The notes below the pieces were generated by a model, which did no database searches, was not told where the DNA came from, and saw only the letters and a program-made list of their open reading frames with translations. The position numbers and the translations under genes were made by a program. From NCBI GenBank assembly GCA_017521365.1, contig JAFXCT010000095.1, positions 1 through 47,714 of the forward strand: a DNA stretch of 47,714 nucleotides, written 5' to 3'. Positions within the stretch are counted from its first letter, which is position 1, and the number at the start of each line of letters is the position of its first letter. The DNA is from Clostridia bacterium (GTDB taxonomy: Bacteria > Bacillota > Clostridia > Oscillospirales > Acutalibacteraceae). Shown piece after piece: positions 7,703 to 15,937 of this stretch.

Positions 7703-8824
7703 TTATTCTTCATATTTGCCTGTATACCAACCGACAACACCGTCTTTTTTGACAATGCAGCCCTTAGATGTTTTCGTTATTAACGAAAGCTTGTCGCCTT
7801 GTTTTACAGGCAGCAGGTAATCGGTATAGTCAATACATTCGTTTTCGTTGCGCAAATAGGTATTAGGTACATATAGCTTGCGTCCTGAGTGCAGATGCTC
7901 TATATATGAAAATTCTTCACCTTTATTAATTATCCGGATTTTATTGTTGAGCCATGAAATGTGTATGGAATCGCTGCTCTGATTCTGATTATCAAGCGCG
8001 CATATAATAGGCAAATTATCGTAGCTTATATAATTAATTTCATCAACGGTACAAGTTATATCGGGAAAAATGAGGAGGTTCAGCTGTCCGTCCTTCTTTA
8101 CACCGCAGCCACCGTCAATTGATATGATTTTTTTGTCCCGATTTATTATAGGGTTAAATTGATAAATAAAGTTGTCGTAAAGGCATACGGGCCAATGTCC
8201 TGCTATAACAAAATTTTCAAAACTGTGCGGTGTGTTTTCAGCAAAAGCATCAAACTTTGTCAGTTCAAAAATACCTTTATCGCAGTTGGCAGAAACCTCT
8301 TTTTCGCGTAATCCGCCGTGAACAAAAACATAGCTTTGCGTCTGAATAACAGTCGGAAGGTTTGCAAGAAAGGCAAACTCTTTTTCAAAGTGTTCAATAA
8401 CCGCTTGCTTTGCCGATAAAACATCATCTTCTGAATTGAGTTTATAGCCGCATTCCGCAGCCAGCTCTTCGTAAAACGATGTGCCTGTCCATTCGCGCAA
8501 ATTCAAAATGTATTTATAAAAGCCCGCTACATTTTCTTCGGATAGTCCATGAATTAGTTTTAACCTGTAAGCATCAACGTTGCCGATAAGCGGGAAAACA
8601 TTTCCCTTTTTGCAAAGCTCCATAACATACCGCAGTGTTTTTAAATTTTCAGGTCCTTTTTCAATTATATCTCCTACAATGAACAGAATGTCATCATCAC
8701 AGAATTCAGCTTTTTCCAGTGCTTTTTTAAAACATGAAAAATGCCCGTGTATGTCACTTGTTACAAGAATCCTTTTACCGGGTTTTATTACAACCTTTTC
8801 AAATTTTGCGGTTAAGTTAATCAT
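7703..8824 (-). CDS. Calcineurin-like metallophosphoesterase with C-terminal SH3-like region
   Basis: 373 residues. The metal-binding motifs appear in order: TSDIHGHF (D and H), GDIIEKGP, GNVDAYRL (in place of GNHE/D), FVHGGL, and GHWPV. This is the PPP-type phosphatase arrangement resembling the bacterial diadenosine-tetraphosphatase/Ser-Thr phosphatase group. The last about 60 residues (DYLLPVKQGDKLSLI ... VGWYTGKYEE) read as a small SH3-like beta barrel. It is first in the operon with FkbM and HAD and has its own promoter at 8875-8902. AAAGGAT precedes the ATG. The replacement of His by Val in the GNH(D/E) motif could alter activity. Confidence 0.8.
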   Translation of the reverse strand: MINLTAKFEKVVIKPGKRILVTSDIHGHFSCFKKALEKAEFCDDDILFIVGDIIEKGPENLKTLRYVMELCKKGNVFPLIGNVDAYRLKLIHGLSEENVAGFYKYILNLREWTGTSFYEELAAECGYKLNSEDDVLSAKQAVIEHFEKEFAFLANLPTVIQTQSYVFVHGGLREKEVSANCDKGIFELTKFDAFAENTPHSFENFVIAGHWPVCLYDNFIYQFNPIINRDKKIISIDGGCGVKKDGQLNLLIFPDITCTVDEINYISYDNLPIICALDNQNQSSDSIHISWLNNKIRIINKGEEFSYIEHLHSGRKLYVPNTYLRNENECIDYTDYLLPVKQGDKLSLITKTSKGCIVKKDGVVGWYTGKYEE

Positions 8825-8874
8825 CGGGTGTTATCCTTTTCTGTTGATTACTTAATTTTAAATCATTAAAATGA

Positions 8875-8902
8875 ATTATACCATATTCCGAATAAAAATC
8901 AA
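8875..8902 (-). promoter_or_regulatory. Promoter of the metallophosphoesterase-FkbM-HAD operon
   Basis: On the minus strand TTGATT (8902-8897), 16 bases, TATAAT (8880-8875), about 50 bases before the start codon. Confidence 0.65.
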
Positions 8903-8956
8903 TTGTATAATAGCTTTGATGATAAAAGAATAAAAGATTGTTTTATAAAAGTATGT

Positions 8957-8985
8957 TTGCAAAATGTACGATGATGTTGTATAGT
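8957..8985 (+). promoter_or_regulatory. Promoter of the GH125 gene
   Basis: TTGCAA (8957-8962), 17 bases, TATAGT (8980-8985). AAGGAG follows before ATG 9018. Confidence 0.65.
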
Positions 8986-9017
8986 ATTTATGAAAAAATT
9001 GTTTAAGGAGTAAAAGC

Positions 9018-10289
9018 ATGAAGACACCTGATATACTGATAAAAAAAGCGGAAGAGCTTGAAGAAAAAATGCAGCGGATTTTTCCTGCACTTGCACCGCT
9101 TGCAAAGCAGTGCTTTCTCAACACGATAGAAACAACCACTAAGCAGCTTGATGACGGCAGCTATTTTGTAATTACGGGCGATATTCCCGCCATGTGGCTG
9201 CGCGACAGCGCCGCACAGCTAAAGCCCTATATTAAATATGCACCTCAGGATGAGGCTTTGAGAGAGATTCTTCGCGGTGTTATAGCAAGGCATGCAGCGT
9301 ATGTAAATCTTGACCCCTATTCAAATGCGTTCAATGCAGAGCCTAATCCCGGAAAATGGAAAGACCCTTCGGATTTTGACCATGAACTTATCTGGGAAAG
9401 AAAATATGAGGTAGATTCTTTGTGTGCATCGGTATACTTGCTGTATGAGTATTACAAGGTAACGGGTGACCGAAAGGTGCTGAATGAAGAAACCGAAAAA
9501 ATGCTTGAAACAATTACCGACCATTTTATTAAAGAGCAGCGCCATACAGAAAACTCAACCTACTTTTTTGACAGAAAGAATTGTCCCGAATCTGATACTC
9601 TGCCTTTTGACGGATATGGCAGACCGGTTAACTTTACCGGTATGACATGGTCCGGCTTCCGTCCGTCTGATGATGCCTGTATTTTTAATTACCTTGTGCC
9701 GTCAAATATGATGGCGGTTGTTGCAATGCGTTATGCCGAAAAGCTTGCTCGTGATGGCTTCAACAATGAAATACTTGCCCAAAAGTGCAAAAAGCTTTCA
9801 GCAGAGATTGATAACGGCATTAAGACTTACGCAATTGTAAACCACCCGAAATACGGCAGAATTTACGCTTATGAAACCGACGGCTTCGGTAACTTCAATC
9901 TTATGGATGATGCAAATTCTCCAAGTCTTCTTGCCGCACCTTATCTTGAATATTGTGACAAGGACGATGAAATTTATCAGAATACAAGGCGTTTTATCCT
10001 CTCAAAGGATAACCCATATTATTTTGAAGGTAAGGCAGCAAAAGGTATCGGCAGTCCTCACACACCAAAGAACCATATCTGGCATATATCGCTTACAATG
10101 CAGATAATTACAAGCAGCGACCAGGAAGAAATAAACGAATGCCTTGAAATGCTAAGCAAAACCCATGCCGGTACGAACTTTATGCACGAATCATTCCATG
10201 TTGATAACCCGGAAAAGTTCACAAGAGTATGGTTTGCTTGGGCAAACACACTTTTTGCACAAATGCTTGAAGGGCTTGAGAACCGATAA
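9018..10289 (+). CDS. GH125 exo-alpha-1,6-mannosidase (DUF1237)
   Basis: 423 residues, the usual length for GH125. Family signatures are clear: GDIPAMWLRDSAAQLKPY near residue 53, a DPYSNAFN stretch, TGMTWSGFRPSDDAC near 210 and LMDDANSPSLLAAPYL near 300. GH125 enzymes are inverting (alpha/alpha)6-barrel exo-mannosidases that remove alpha-1,6-linked mannose from N-glycan- or mannan-type oligosaccharides. No signal peptide is seen, so it works in the cytoplasm on imported fragments. It has its own promoter and an AAGGAG ribosome site, and is convergent with the GH92 mannosidase, a functional pairing for alpha-mannoside breakdown. Confidence 0.93.
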   Translation: MKTPDILIKKAEELEEKMQRIFPALAPLAKQCFLNTIETTTKQLDDGSYFVITGDIPAMWLRDSAAQLKPYIKYAPQDEALREILRGVIARHAAYVNLDPYSNAFNAEPNPGKWKDPSDFDHELIWERKYEVDSLCASVYLLYEYYKVTGDRKVLNEETEKMLETITDHFIKEQRHTENSTYFFDRKNCPESDTLPFDGYGRPVNFTGMTWSGFRPSDDACIFNYLVPSNMMAVVAMRYAEKLARDGFNNEILAQKCKKLSAEIDNGIKTYAIVNHPKYGRIYAYETDGFGNFNLMDDANSPSLLAAPYLEYCDKDDEIYQNTRRFILSKDNPYYFEGKAAKGIGSPHTPKNHIWHISLTMQIITSSDQEEINECLEMLSKTHAGTNFMHESFHVDNPEKFTRVWFAWANTLFAQMLEGLENR

Positions 10290-10315
10290 AGCTTCAAACC
10301 GAATCCAATGATAAT

Positions 10316-10348
10316 AAGCGGCAGCACTTTTTTGGAGTGCTGCCGCTT
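10316..10348. terminator. Hairpin between convergent mannosidase genes
   Basis: AAGCGGCAGCACT pairs perfectly with AGTGCTGCCGCTT over a 7-base loop. It lacks a long T-tail on either strand but lies where both genes should terminate. Confidence 0.6.
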
Positions 10349-10409
10349 GCATTCTGGGGAGAGTATTTTTTGAAACTGTTTAAAAGGAAGCGTAATATCA
10401 GTATCAGAA

Positions 10410-12593
10410 TTATTTAAGTTCAAAAATAATTTCTCCGCCGTTTGTAATTTCCTCATAAGTCAAATAGCAGTTTTTCACTTCTGTTCCGTTTAATTTAACA
10501 GCTTTGATATAAGGGAAATCCAACGGGTTCTTGTTGCATTTGATTTTTAAAGTATCAGCAATTTTGCAGGAATGAAAACTCTTGTCTAATTTAATTTCAA
10601 TATCTTTAAAAAGAGGTGTGTTAATATAGTATTTCGGGTCAGCGGGACAAACCTGCGCAAAACCTAATGCGGAAAGCACATACCATGCTGAAAGCTGTCC
10701 TACATCTTCATTTCCGCAAAAACCGTATGCACCTGTTCGGTAAGCTTCTTTCTGAACGCGCCTTGTCCAGTACTGTGTTCTTTCATGAAGTCCGAGAATA
10801 CTGAAATAGTGAGTTATATTGTGGCATGGCTCATTAGAATGGTTATAATCATCATTCCAAAGACTTTTCAGGTCGGCTTTTTCAAAAAATTCTTCGAGAA
10901 GCTCTATAGTTCTTTTTTCTCCGAAAAGCCTGCTTAAACCTTTTACATCATAAGGTACAAACCAGGACTGCTGAAAAATGTTGCTTTCTACAGTTCCGTC
11001 ATCATCGTATCTGTCCTGCTCGAAAACAAATTCGCCGTTTGCTTTGCGCGGTGCCATAAACTGTAATGCTTGATTGTAATTCTCTCTGTAGCGGTTTGCT
11101 CTGTTGGCAAAAAATTCTTTATCCTGTGTTTGGCTTAATTTTTCAGCAAACCTTGCCATAGTAAAATCTGCCAATAAAAATTCAAGCGTATCGCTCAATT
11201 TTTCGGGCACATAGCAGTCTTCAATATATTCCTTGCAGTCAGGTCTTACGGATTTGAATTCTTTTCCGTTAAGTTCCTTGGCGCAAACACTTGATGCTTT
11301 CGCAATATTGTATGCCTTTTCAATGTCATAAGGATAAATTCCTTTTGTAACAGCGTCGGCTACAACTATAAGACCGGGGTCGCCAACCATACAGCCTGCA
11401 TTAATGCCCATAAGCTCCCATTGCGGGAAAGAGGAATTGTTAAGTTCTGCAATTTTAAGTAATGAATTGATTTCGTCACGAACCATATCGGGGCGAATAA
11501 TACTCAGGAGAGGGAACTCGCTTCTGTAAACATCCCAGCCGCTGAACACAGTTCTTTGTTTATAATCGGAATTTTTAAATATTTCACGGTTAATGGTGTA
11601 TCTGCCATCTGTATCTGCCATTGTGCGTGGGTCTAAAAGTACATGATATAAACAAGTATAAAAAAGCTTTAAATCAATTTCATCTGTTCCCGATACTTTT
11701 ATACAGGAAAACGCTTCTTCCCATTTTGCCAGCGCATTTTCCGCCATTGTGTCAAAATCAATATTCTCACACTCTGCAGAGAAATTTTTCCTTGCACCTT
11801 CAATGTCAACATAGGAAATGGCACATTTTACTGCTATGGGCTCGTCTATATCGTTTGCAAAATCAAGTAAAAGGCCTAAATCCTCACCGCTGGAGGCATC
11901 TGTAAATTCTTCATTTTCAAAAAATCTTTTACAAACAAAAGGAGATGAAAACTCTGCAACAAAATAAACATCATAGAAAATTCCGCCATGACCGTGACCG
12001 AATCCGCCACAGGCGGGAGTGCATTTAATATGTCCTTCAATTTTTCTGTCACTTATAAATTCAACTTCCTGAAAATCTGTTTTACCGCCAATTCTTCTGC
12101 TGAAATTGATGATGATTTTTTTGTCTGCGTTTTGCGGATAAGTAAATCTTAAAATACCTGTATGTTCGGATACGGTACATTCAGCCAAAACGCTATATCT
12201 GTCAAGCACAACAGAATAGTATCCGGCACGGGTTTTCTCGTTACTGTGAGAAAATTCAGATTTCCAACCGACCGTTCCCTTAGTAAACGGTAATTCTGAA
12301 TTACTGCCGCTTCGTAGGTCAGTATCTTCGGTAACGGGCATAATCTGAATATTTCCTAAATCGCCATACCAGCCAATACCGCTCATATGATTGAAGCTGA
12401 ACCCTTCAATAGTATTGTGGCAGTAGTTATAACCGCTGCCGTTATCGCCGCCGCTTACCGTATCGGGGGAAAGCTGAACCATTCCGCCGGGAACACAGGC
12501 GCCGGGGTATGTTTTTCCGCCGCCGTGAGATTTTTCAATCTGACCGTCACCGACAGTACCTATCATTGTATCAACATATAAAGCATTTTTCAT
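10410..12593 (-). CDS. GH92 exo-alpha-mannosidase
   Basis: 727 residues, typical for GH92. The N-terminal beta-sandwich opens with YVDTMIGTVGDGQ, then HGGGKTYPGACVPGGMVQLS and FNHMSGIGWYGDLGN. The C-terminal (alpha/alpha)6 barrel carries GFCGNEDVGQLSAWYVLSAL, with the acidic residues of the family's catalytic/calcium region. GH92 enzymes are Ca2+-dependent inverting exo-mannosidases with alpha-1,2, -1,3, -1,4 or -1,6 specificity; which applies cannot be told from sequence. No signal peptide is visible, unlike many Bacteroides members, so it probably works in the cytoplasm beside GH125. The promoter is at 12661-12688 and the ATG is at 12593. Confidence 0.93.
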   Translation of the reverse strand: MKNALYVDTMIGTVGDGQIEKSHGGGKTYPGACVPGGMVQLSPDTVSGGDNGSGYNYCHNTIEGFSFNHMSGIGWYGDLGNIQIMPVTEDTDLRSGSNSELPFTKGTVGWKSEFSHSNEKTRAGYYSVVLDRYSVLAECTVSEHTGILRFTYPQNADKKIIINFSRRIGGKTDFQEVEFISDRKIEGHIKCTPACGGFGHGHGGIFYDVYFVAEFSSPFVCKRFFENEEFTDASSGEDLGLLLDFANDIDEPIAVKCAISYVDIEGARKNFSAECENIDFDTMAENALAKWEEAFSCIKVSGTDEIDLKLFYTCLYHVLLDPRTMADTDGRYTINREIFKNSDYKQRTVFSGWDVYRSEFPLLSIIRPDMVRDEINSLLKIAELNNSSFPQWELMGINAGCMVGDPGLIVVADAVTKGIYPYDIEKAYNIAKASSVCAKELNGKEFKSVRPDCKEYIEDCYVPEKLSDTLEFLLADFTMARFAEKLSQTQDKEFFANRANRYRENYNQALQFMAPRKANGEFVFEQDRYDDDGTVESNIFQQSWFVPYDVKGLSRLFGEKRTIELLEEFFEKADLKSLWNDDYNHSNEPCHNITHYFSILGLHERTQYWTRRVQKEAYRTGAYGFCGNEDVGQLSAWYVLSALGFAQVCPADPKYYINTPLFKDIEIKLDKSFHSCKIADTLKIKCNKNPLDFPYIKAVKLNGTEVKNCYLTYEEITNGGEIIFELK

Positions 12594-12660
12594 AAATCTT
12601 CTCCAATTGTATTAAGCAGTTTAGATATTAACAAGCGCAATCAGAACGCTGTAGTTTTGT

Positions 12661-12688
12661 ATTATATCATAAATTTTATTTAAATCAA
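12661..12688 (-). promoter_or_regulatory. Promoter of the GH92 gene
   Basis: On the minus strand TTGATT (12688-12683), 16 bases, TATAAT (12666-12661). Confidence 0.6.
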
Positions 12689-12844
12689 ATGTAAACCGCA
12701 ATAATTGTTATATAATCTTTTTGCTTGTTTACAGATATGTTGAATTCCTGAACTGATTATGATAAAGTAAAAGTAATAATTATGTTCAAGCTTTTATTCA
12801 GCTTACAGCATTTTTATTACGCAATAAATACCGGGGAGGTTTCC

Positions 12845-15169
12845 ATGAACGTTTTACAGACAATTATTTCTTATCTTGCAATAGCAGCAGCTTTTATTAC
12901 TTCACTTTTTCCAACGGGAGATTCGGCAATGATACCGTATAAAAACGATTACAAGATTCCCGACAGTATTCCCGAATACAGCGTGATTTCTACTGAAGAG
13001 AAAAGCGAATGGAAGGCTAAATGGATTTGGGATAAAGAAAATCTGACCGAGAAAAATGTCTGGATGTGCTTTAATAAAATGTTAAGTCTTGATGTAAAGC
13101 CCGAAAAGCTAATTGCCGACATCTCAGCCGATTCGAAATATTGGCTTTATATAAACGGAGAAACCGTTGTATTTGAAGGGAGCGTGAAACGAGGCCCCGA
13201 TAAAAACAGCGGCTATTACGACAGTATAGATATCGCTCCTTACCTCAGGGTGGGCGAAAATTCAATTTGTGCTTTGGTGTGGTACTGGGATAATGAAACA
13301 AGCTATTCCTATAGCGGCAGCGGCCAGGGTGGATTTATTTTTGAAGCCATAAGTGAGAACATCAGCATAATTTCCGACAAAAGCTGGAAGGTAAAAAGAA
13401 ACAGTGCCTATGTTGACAGCCCTTTTTATCCGCCTAATTACAGACTTCCCGAATACAGTATTTATTTCGATGCAAGAAAAGATATGGGCGATTGGACAAA
13501 TTCATGTTATGATACATCATCTTGGGAAAGTGCAACCGAATATGCCGTCGGCGGCGAGGGCATTTACGGCAGGCTTTATCCGAGGGGGATACCTTTTCTG
13601 AAGGATTACGGTCTTAAAGATTATGAAAATTCAAAAAAATATGAAAACTATACCGTAAAAAAGCTTTTCGGTGAAAAAATCGCCGTAGATATTCCCTATA
13701 ACGCACAGCTTACTCCCTATCTTAAAATTATAGCACCTGAAGGCAAAAAGATTCGAATTACAACGGAAAACACTTTAATCGGTGCAGTTTCAACAACATA
13801 TGTAACTAAAGAGGGAGAACAGGAGTTTGAGGCTTTAGGTTGGTTTAACGGTGAACATATTACTTATAAAATACCGAAAGGTGTGAAAATTGTTTCTTTA
13901 ATGTACCGTGAAACGGGATATGACAGCTCATTCTGCGGCGATTTCAAGTGCGATGATGAATTCCTGAATTCTCTGTGGCAAAAATCTCTGCGTACTCTCT
14001 ATGTCACCATGCGTGACAATTTTATGGACTGTCCCGACAGGGAAAGAGCCCAATGGTGGGGCGATGTTACAAGCGAAATGATTATGACAATGTACGCTAT
14101 GGACAGCAATTCCTACCTGCTGTATCAAAAGGGTGTAGAAGCTATGCTTTCTCACATTGACGATACAAAGGTGCTTCAAACTGTTGTGCCAATAAGCGGT
14201 GACTATTTTGAGCTTCCCGTTCAGCAGCTTGCAGGAATTGCAGGCTTTCTCACTTATTATGAGTATACCGGCGATAAGGCTTTTATCGAAAAAGTTTATG
14301 GAGCATGCCTTGATTATCTGAAGCTTTGGGAAATAGGTGAAAACAATCTTGTTGTTCATCGTGAAGGCTCGTGGGATTGGGCTGATTGGGGTAAAAAGGC
14401 AGATATGACTGCCATTGAAAACGCTTGGGTTTACCATGCACTTTCCGCCACAGAGAAAATGGCAGAACTTATAGGAAAAGACGAGGATATCTCATTTATT
14501 ACCAAAAGAAAAAATGCTATCGCAAACGGCTATAAAAAGCTTTGGATAGAAGACGGCTTCAAAAGTAAAGATGTAAGAAAGCCCGATGACAGAGCCAATG
14601 CTCTTGCGGTTTTGTCCGGTCTTGCAGAAAAAGAGCAGTATGACACTATTGCAAATGTACTTGCAACCACCCAAAATTCAAGCCCGTATATGGAATACTA
14701 TGTTCTTGAAGCTCTTTGCAAAATGGGCAAATATGAAATTGCAAAAGACAGAATCAAGGACAGATATCAGGATATGATGAGTGAGGATTACTCTACGCTC
14801 TGGGAGTTCTGGGATTCATGGCGAGGTACCAAGAATCACGCATGGAGCAGCGGACCTCTTGTTATAATGAGTAAGTATTTTGCAGGTATCACGCCCCTTG
14901 AAGCAGGCTATGAAAAGGTTAAAATCGAGCCTCAGTACGCTTTGTCCGATAATCTGAACTGTACCGTTCCGAGCGTAAAAGGTTTAATCACTCTGGATTA
15001 TAAAAAGGTTTCCGAGAATTATGTTATTGACCTTACTGTTCCGCAAGATATAACTGCTGTTTTATATGTGCCTGACGATGCTGTTGTAAGTATAAATTCA
15101 GAGCTCTGTTATCGGAATGGTAAGTATGTAAACGCCGATAAAACCGGTGGTGTTGAGATTATCAACTAG
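12845..15169 (+). CDS. Secreted GH78 alpha-L-rhamnosidase
   Basis: 774 residues from ATG 12845, chosen because GGGGAGG lies 5 bases upstream and a signal peptide begins there (hydrophobic IISYLAIAAAFITSLF, with possible cleavage near residue 29). An N-terminal carbohydrate-binding beta-sandwich follows (AKWIWDKEN ... YWLYINGETVV), then a second beta domain. The (alpha/alpha)6 barrel has the GH78 catalytic motif DCPDRERAQWWGD starting at D395, and the C-terminal domain has GITPLEAGYEKVKIEP. The expected activity is release of terminal alpha-L-rhamnose from plant pectin side chains or glycosides outside the cell. There is no dockerin or sorting motif, so it is either free or held by its signal segment. 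Confidence 0.88.
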   Translation: MNVLQTIISYLAIAAAFITSLFPTGDSAMIPYKNDYKIPDSIPEYSVISTEEKSEWKAKWIWDKENLTEKNVWMCFNKMLSLDVKPEKLIADISADSKYWLYINGETVVFEGSVKRGPDKNSGYYDSIDIAPYLRVGENSICALVWYWDNETSYSYSGSGQGGFIFEAISENISIISDKSWKVKRNSAYVDSPFYPPNYRLPEYSIYFDARKDMGDWTNSCYDTSSWESATEYAVGGEGIYGRLYPRGIPFLKDYGLKDYENSKKYENYTVKKLFGEKIAVDIPYNAQLTPYLKIIAPEGKKIRITTENTLIGAVSTTYVTKEGEQEFEALGWFNGEHITYKIPKGVKIVSLMYRETGYDSSFCGDFKCDDEFLNSLWQKSLRTLYVTMRDNFMDCPDRERAQWWGDVTSEMIMTMYAMDSNSYLLYQKGVEAMLSHIDDTKVLQTVVPISGDYFELPVQQLAGIAGFLTYYEYTGDKAFIEKVYGACLDYLKLWEIGENNLVVHREGSWDWADWGKKADMTAIENAWVYHALSATEKMAELIGKDEDISFITKRKNAIANGYKKLWIEDGFKSKDVRKPDDRANALAVLSGLAEKEQYDTIANVLATTQNSSPYMEYYVLEALCKMGKYEIAKDRIKDRYQDMMSEDYSTLWEFWDSWRGTKNHAWSSGPLVIMSKYFAGITPLEAGYEKVKIEPQYALSDNLNCTVPSVKGLITLDYKKVSENYVIDLTVPQDITAVLYVPDDAVVSINSELCYRNGKYVNADKTGGVEIIN

Positions 15170-15189
15170 AAGTAAAGAGCCAAAAGTAA

Positions 15190-15222
15190 AAATCCTGTTT
15201 GCATTTAGCAAACAGGATTTTT
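15190..15222 (+). terminator. Rho-independent terminator of the secreted GH78 gene
   Basis: AAATCCTGTTTGC pairs with GCAAACAGGATTT over a 5-base loop and ends in TTTTT. Confidence 0.85.
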
Positions 15223-15247
15223 CAATCAGGGGGCGGTTCTATGATTG

Positions 15248-15436
15248 ATATAAATTGAGCGTATTTTAGTGAAGTATGTGCTGCGCCCAAATGAAGTTAT
15301 ACCTTACGGTATAATGAAGTGTTTTGCATTCGCACAAAGTGAAGTTAAGTGTGCCACTCGCGTCCGCAGACACTTTATGATGCGAAGCATTACTTCACGC
15401 GCTAAGCGTACTTCATGTGCCGAAAGGCACACTTAA
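15248..15436. repeat. Hairpin array A: four TGAAGT then four reverse copies, with hairpins between
   Basis: Forward TGAAGT copies start at 15270, 15292, 15315 and 15340. Reverse-complement copies ACTTTA, ACTTCA, ACTTCA, ACTTAA start at 15372, 15392, 15410 and 15431. Between them lie small hairpins, the clearest being TATACCttacGGTATA, ATGCgaaGCAT, CGCgctaaGCG and TGTGCCgaaaGGCACA. The centre (15345-15377) folds as AAGTGT/ACACTT. Forward and reverse motifs can pair, giving a ladder of short helices with hairpins projecting on both sides. The region has no credible ORF and lies between two intact terminators. Its geometry matches array B. It is probably a gene-less copy of the same element family. 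Confidence 0.75.
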
Positions 15437-15439
15437 TTG

Positions 15440-15471
15440 AAAAAAGCACTTGCAACAGCAAGTGCTTTTTT
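15440..15471 (-). terminator. Terminator after tRNA-Gln
   Basis: GCACTTGC/GCAAGTGC stem with a 4-base loop, flanked by A6 and T6. It lies directly downstream of the tRNA-Gln 3' end on the minus strand. Confidence 0.8.
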
Positions 15472-15472
15472 C

Positions 15473-15547
15473 TGGCTGGGATGGCTGGATTTGAACCAGC
15501 GGATGCGGGAGTCAAAGTCCCGTGCCTTACCCCTTGGCTACACCCCA
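15473..15547 (-). tRNA. tRNA-Gln (UUG)
   Basis: A cloverleaf can be drawn: acceptor stem TGGGGTG/CATCCCA (with a G-U pair), anticodon loop CTTTGAC (anticodon TTG), T-arm GGTTCAAATCC, encoded CCA. It is the last of four minus-strand tRNAs, separated from tRNA-His by a hairpin. Confidence 0.95.
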
Positions 15548-15563
15548 ATATTTAATTTTTAAA

Positions 15564-15595
15564 AAAGCACAAAGCCGTTGTGAGCTTTGTGCTTT
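15564..15595 (-). terminator. Hairpin between tRNA-His and tRNA-Gln
   Basis: AAAGCACAAAGC pairs perfectly with GCTTTGTGCTTT over an 8-base loop. On the minus strand it ends in TTTTTT. It may end a Gly-Arg-His transcript, be read through to Gln, or act as a processing site. Confidence 0.6.
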
Positions 15596-15600
15596 ATAGG

Positions 15601-15678
15601 TGGGGTGGACAATGGGAGTCGAACCCACGACCTCCAGGGCCACAACCTGGCACTCTAACCAACTGAGCTATGTCCACC
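15601..15678 (-). tRNA. tRNA-His (GUG)
   Basis: The anticodon GTG lies in loop TTGTGGC. The acceptor stem GTGGACA/TGTCCAC is extended by the encoded G-1:C73 pair that identifies tRNA-His, and CCA is encoded. Confidence 0.96.
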
Positions 15679-15683
15679 ATAAA

Positions 15684-15760
15684 TGGCGCGCTGGAAGGGA
15701 CTCGAACCCCTGGCCTACTGCTTAGAAGGCAGTTGCTCTATCCAGCTGAGCTACCAGCGC
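15684..15760 (-). tRNA. tRNA-Arg (UCU)
   Basis: Acceptor stem GCGCTGG/CCAGCGC, anticodon TCT in loop CTTCTAA, T-arm GGTTCGAGTCC, discriminator G and encoded CCA. It reads AGA/AGG codons. Confidence 0.96.
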
Positions 15761-15765
15761 GTATT

Positions 15766-15839
15766 TGGAGCGGGTGATGGGAATCGAACCCACGCGACCA
15801 GCTTGGAAGGCTGGGATTCTACCATTGAACTACACCCGC
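15766..15839 (-). tRNA. tRNA-Gly (UCC)
   Basis: Acceptor stem GCGGGTG/CACCCGC, anticodon TCC in loop CTTCCAA, T-arm GGTTCGATTCC and encoded CCA. It is first in the tRNA operon. Confidence 0.96.
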
Positions 15840-15866
15840 AGGTATTGTGCTCCTTACACCCGTAAG

Positions 15867-15909
15867 TTGACAACGGGAATATATTAACAAAAAAACCTCC
15901 CGTTGTCAA
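15867..15909. promoter_or_regulatory. 12-base perfect inverted repeat around the tRNA promoter -10
   Basis: TTGACAACGGGA (15867-15878) is the exact reverse complement of TCCCGTTGTCAA (15898-15909). One arm contains the -35 of the tRNA promoter and the other covers the start-point region, with the -10 in the 19-base centre. Confidence 0.7.
15881..15909 (-). promoter_or_regulatory. Consensus promoter of the tRNA operon
   Basis: On the minus strand, perfect TTGACA (15909-15904), 17 bases, TAATAT (15886-15881), about 40 bases before tRNA-Gly. Confidence 0.85.
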
Positions 15910-15937
15910 TACTTATTTTTAACTTTTTTGGGCAATT

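Noticed and set aside
15223..15440. Riboswitch or T-box leader
   Set aside because: No aptamer consensus or downstream gene on the plus strand; the structure is the repeat array described.
15683..15865. 60-codon open frame on the plus strand
   Set aside because: It is the reverse strand of tRNA-Arg and tRNA-Gly.
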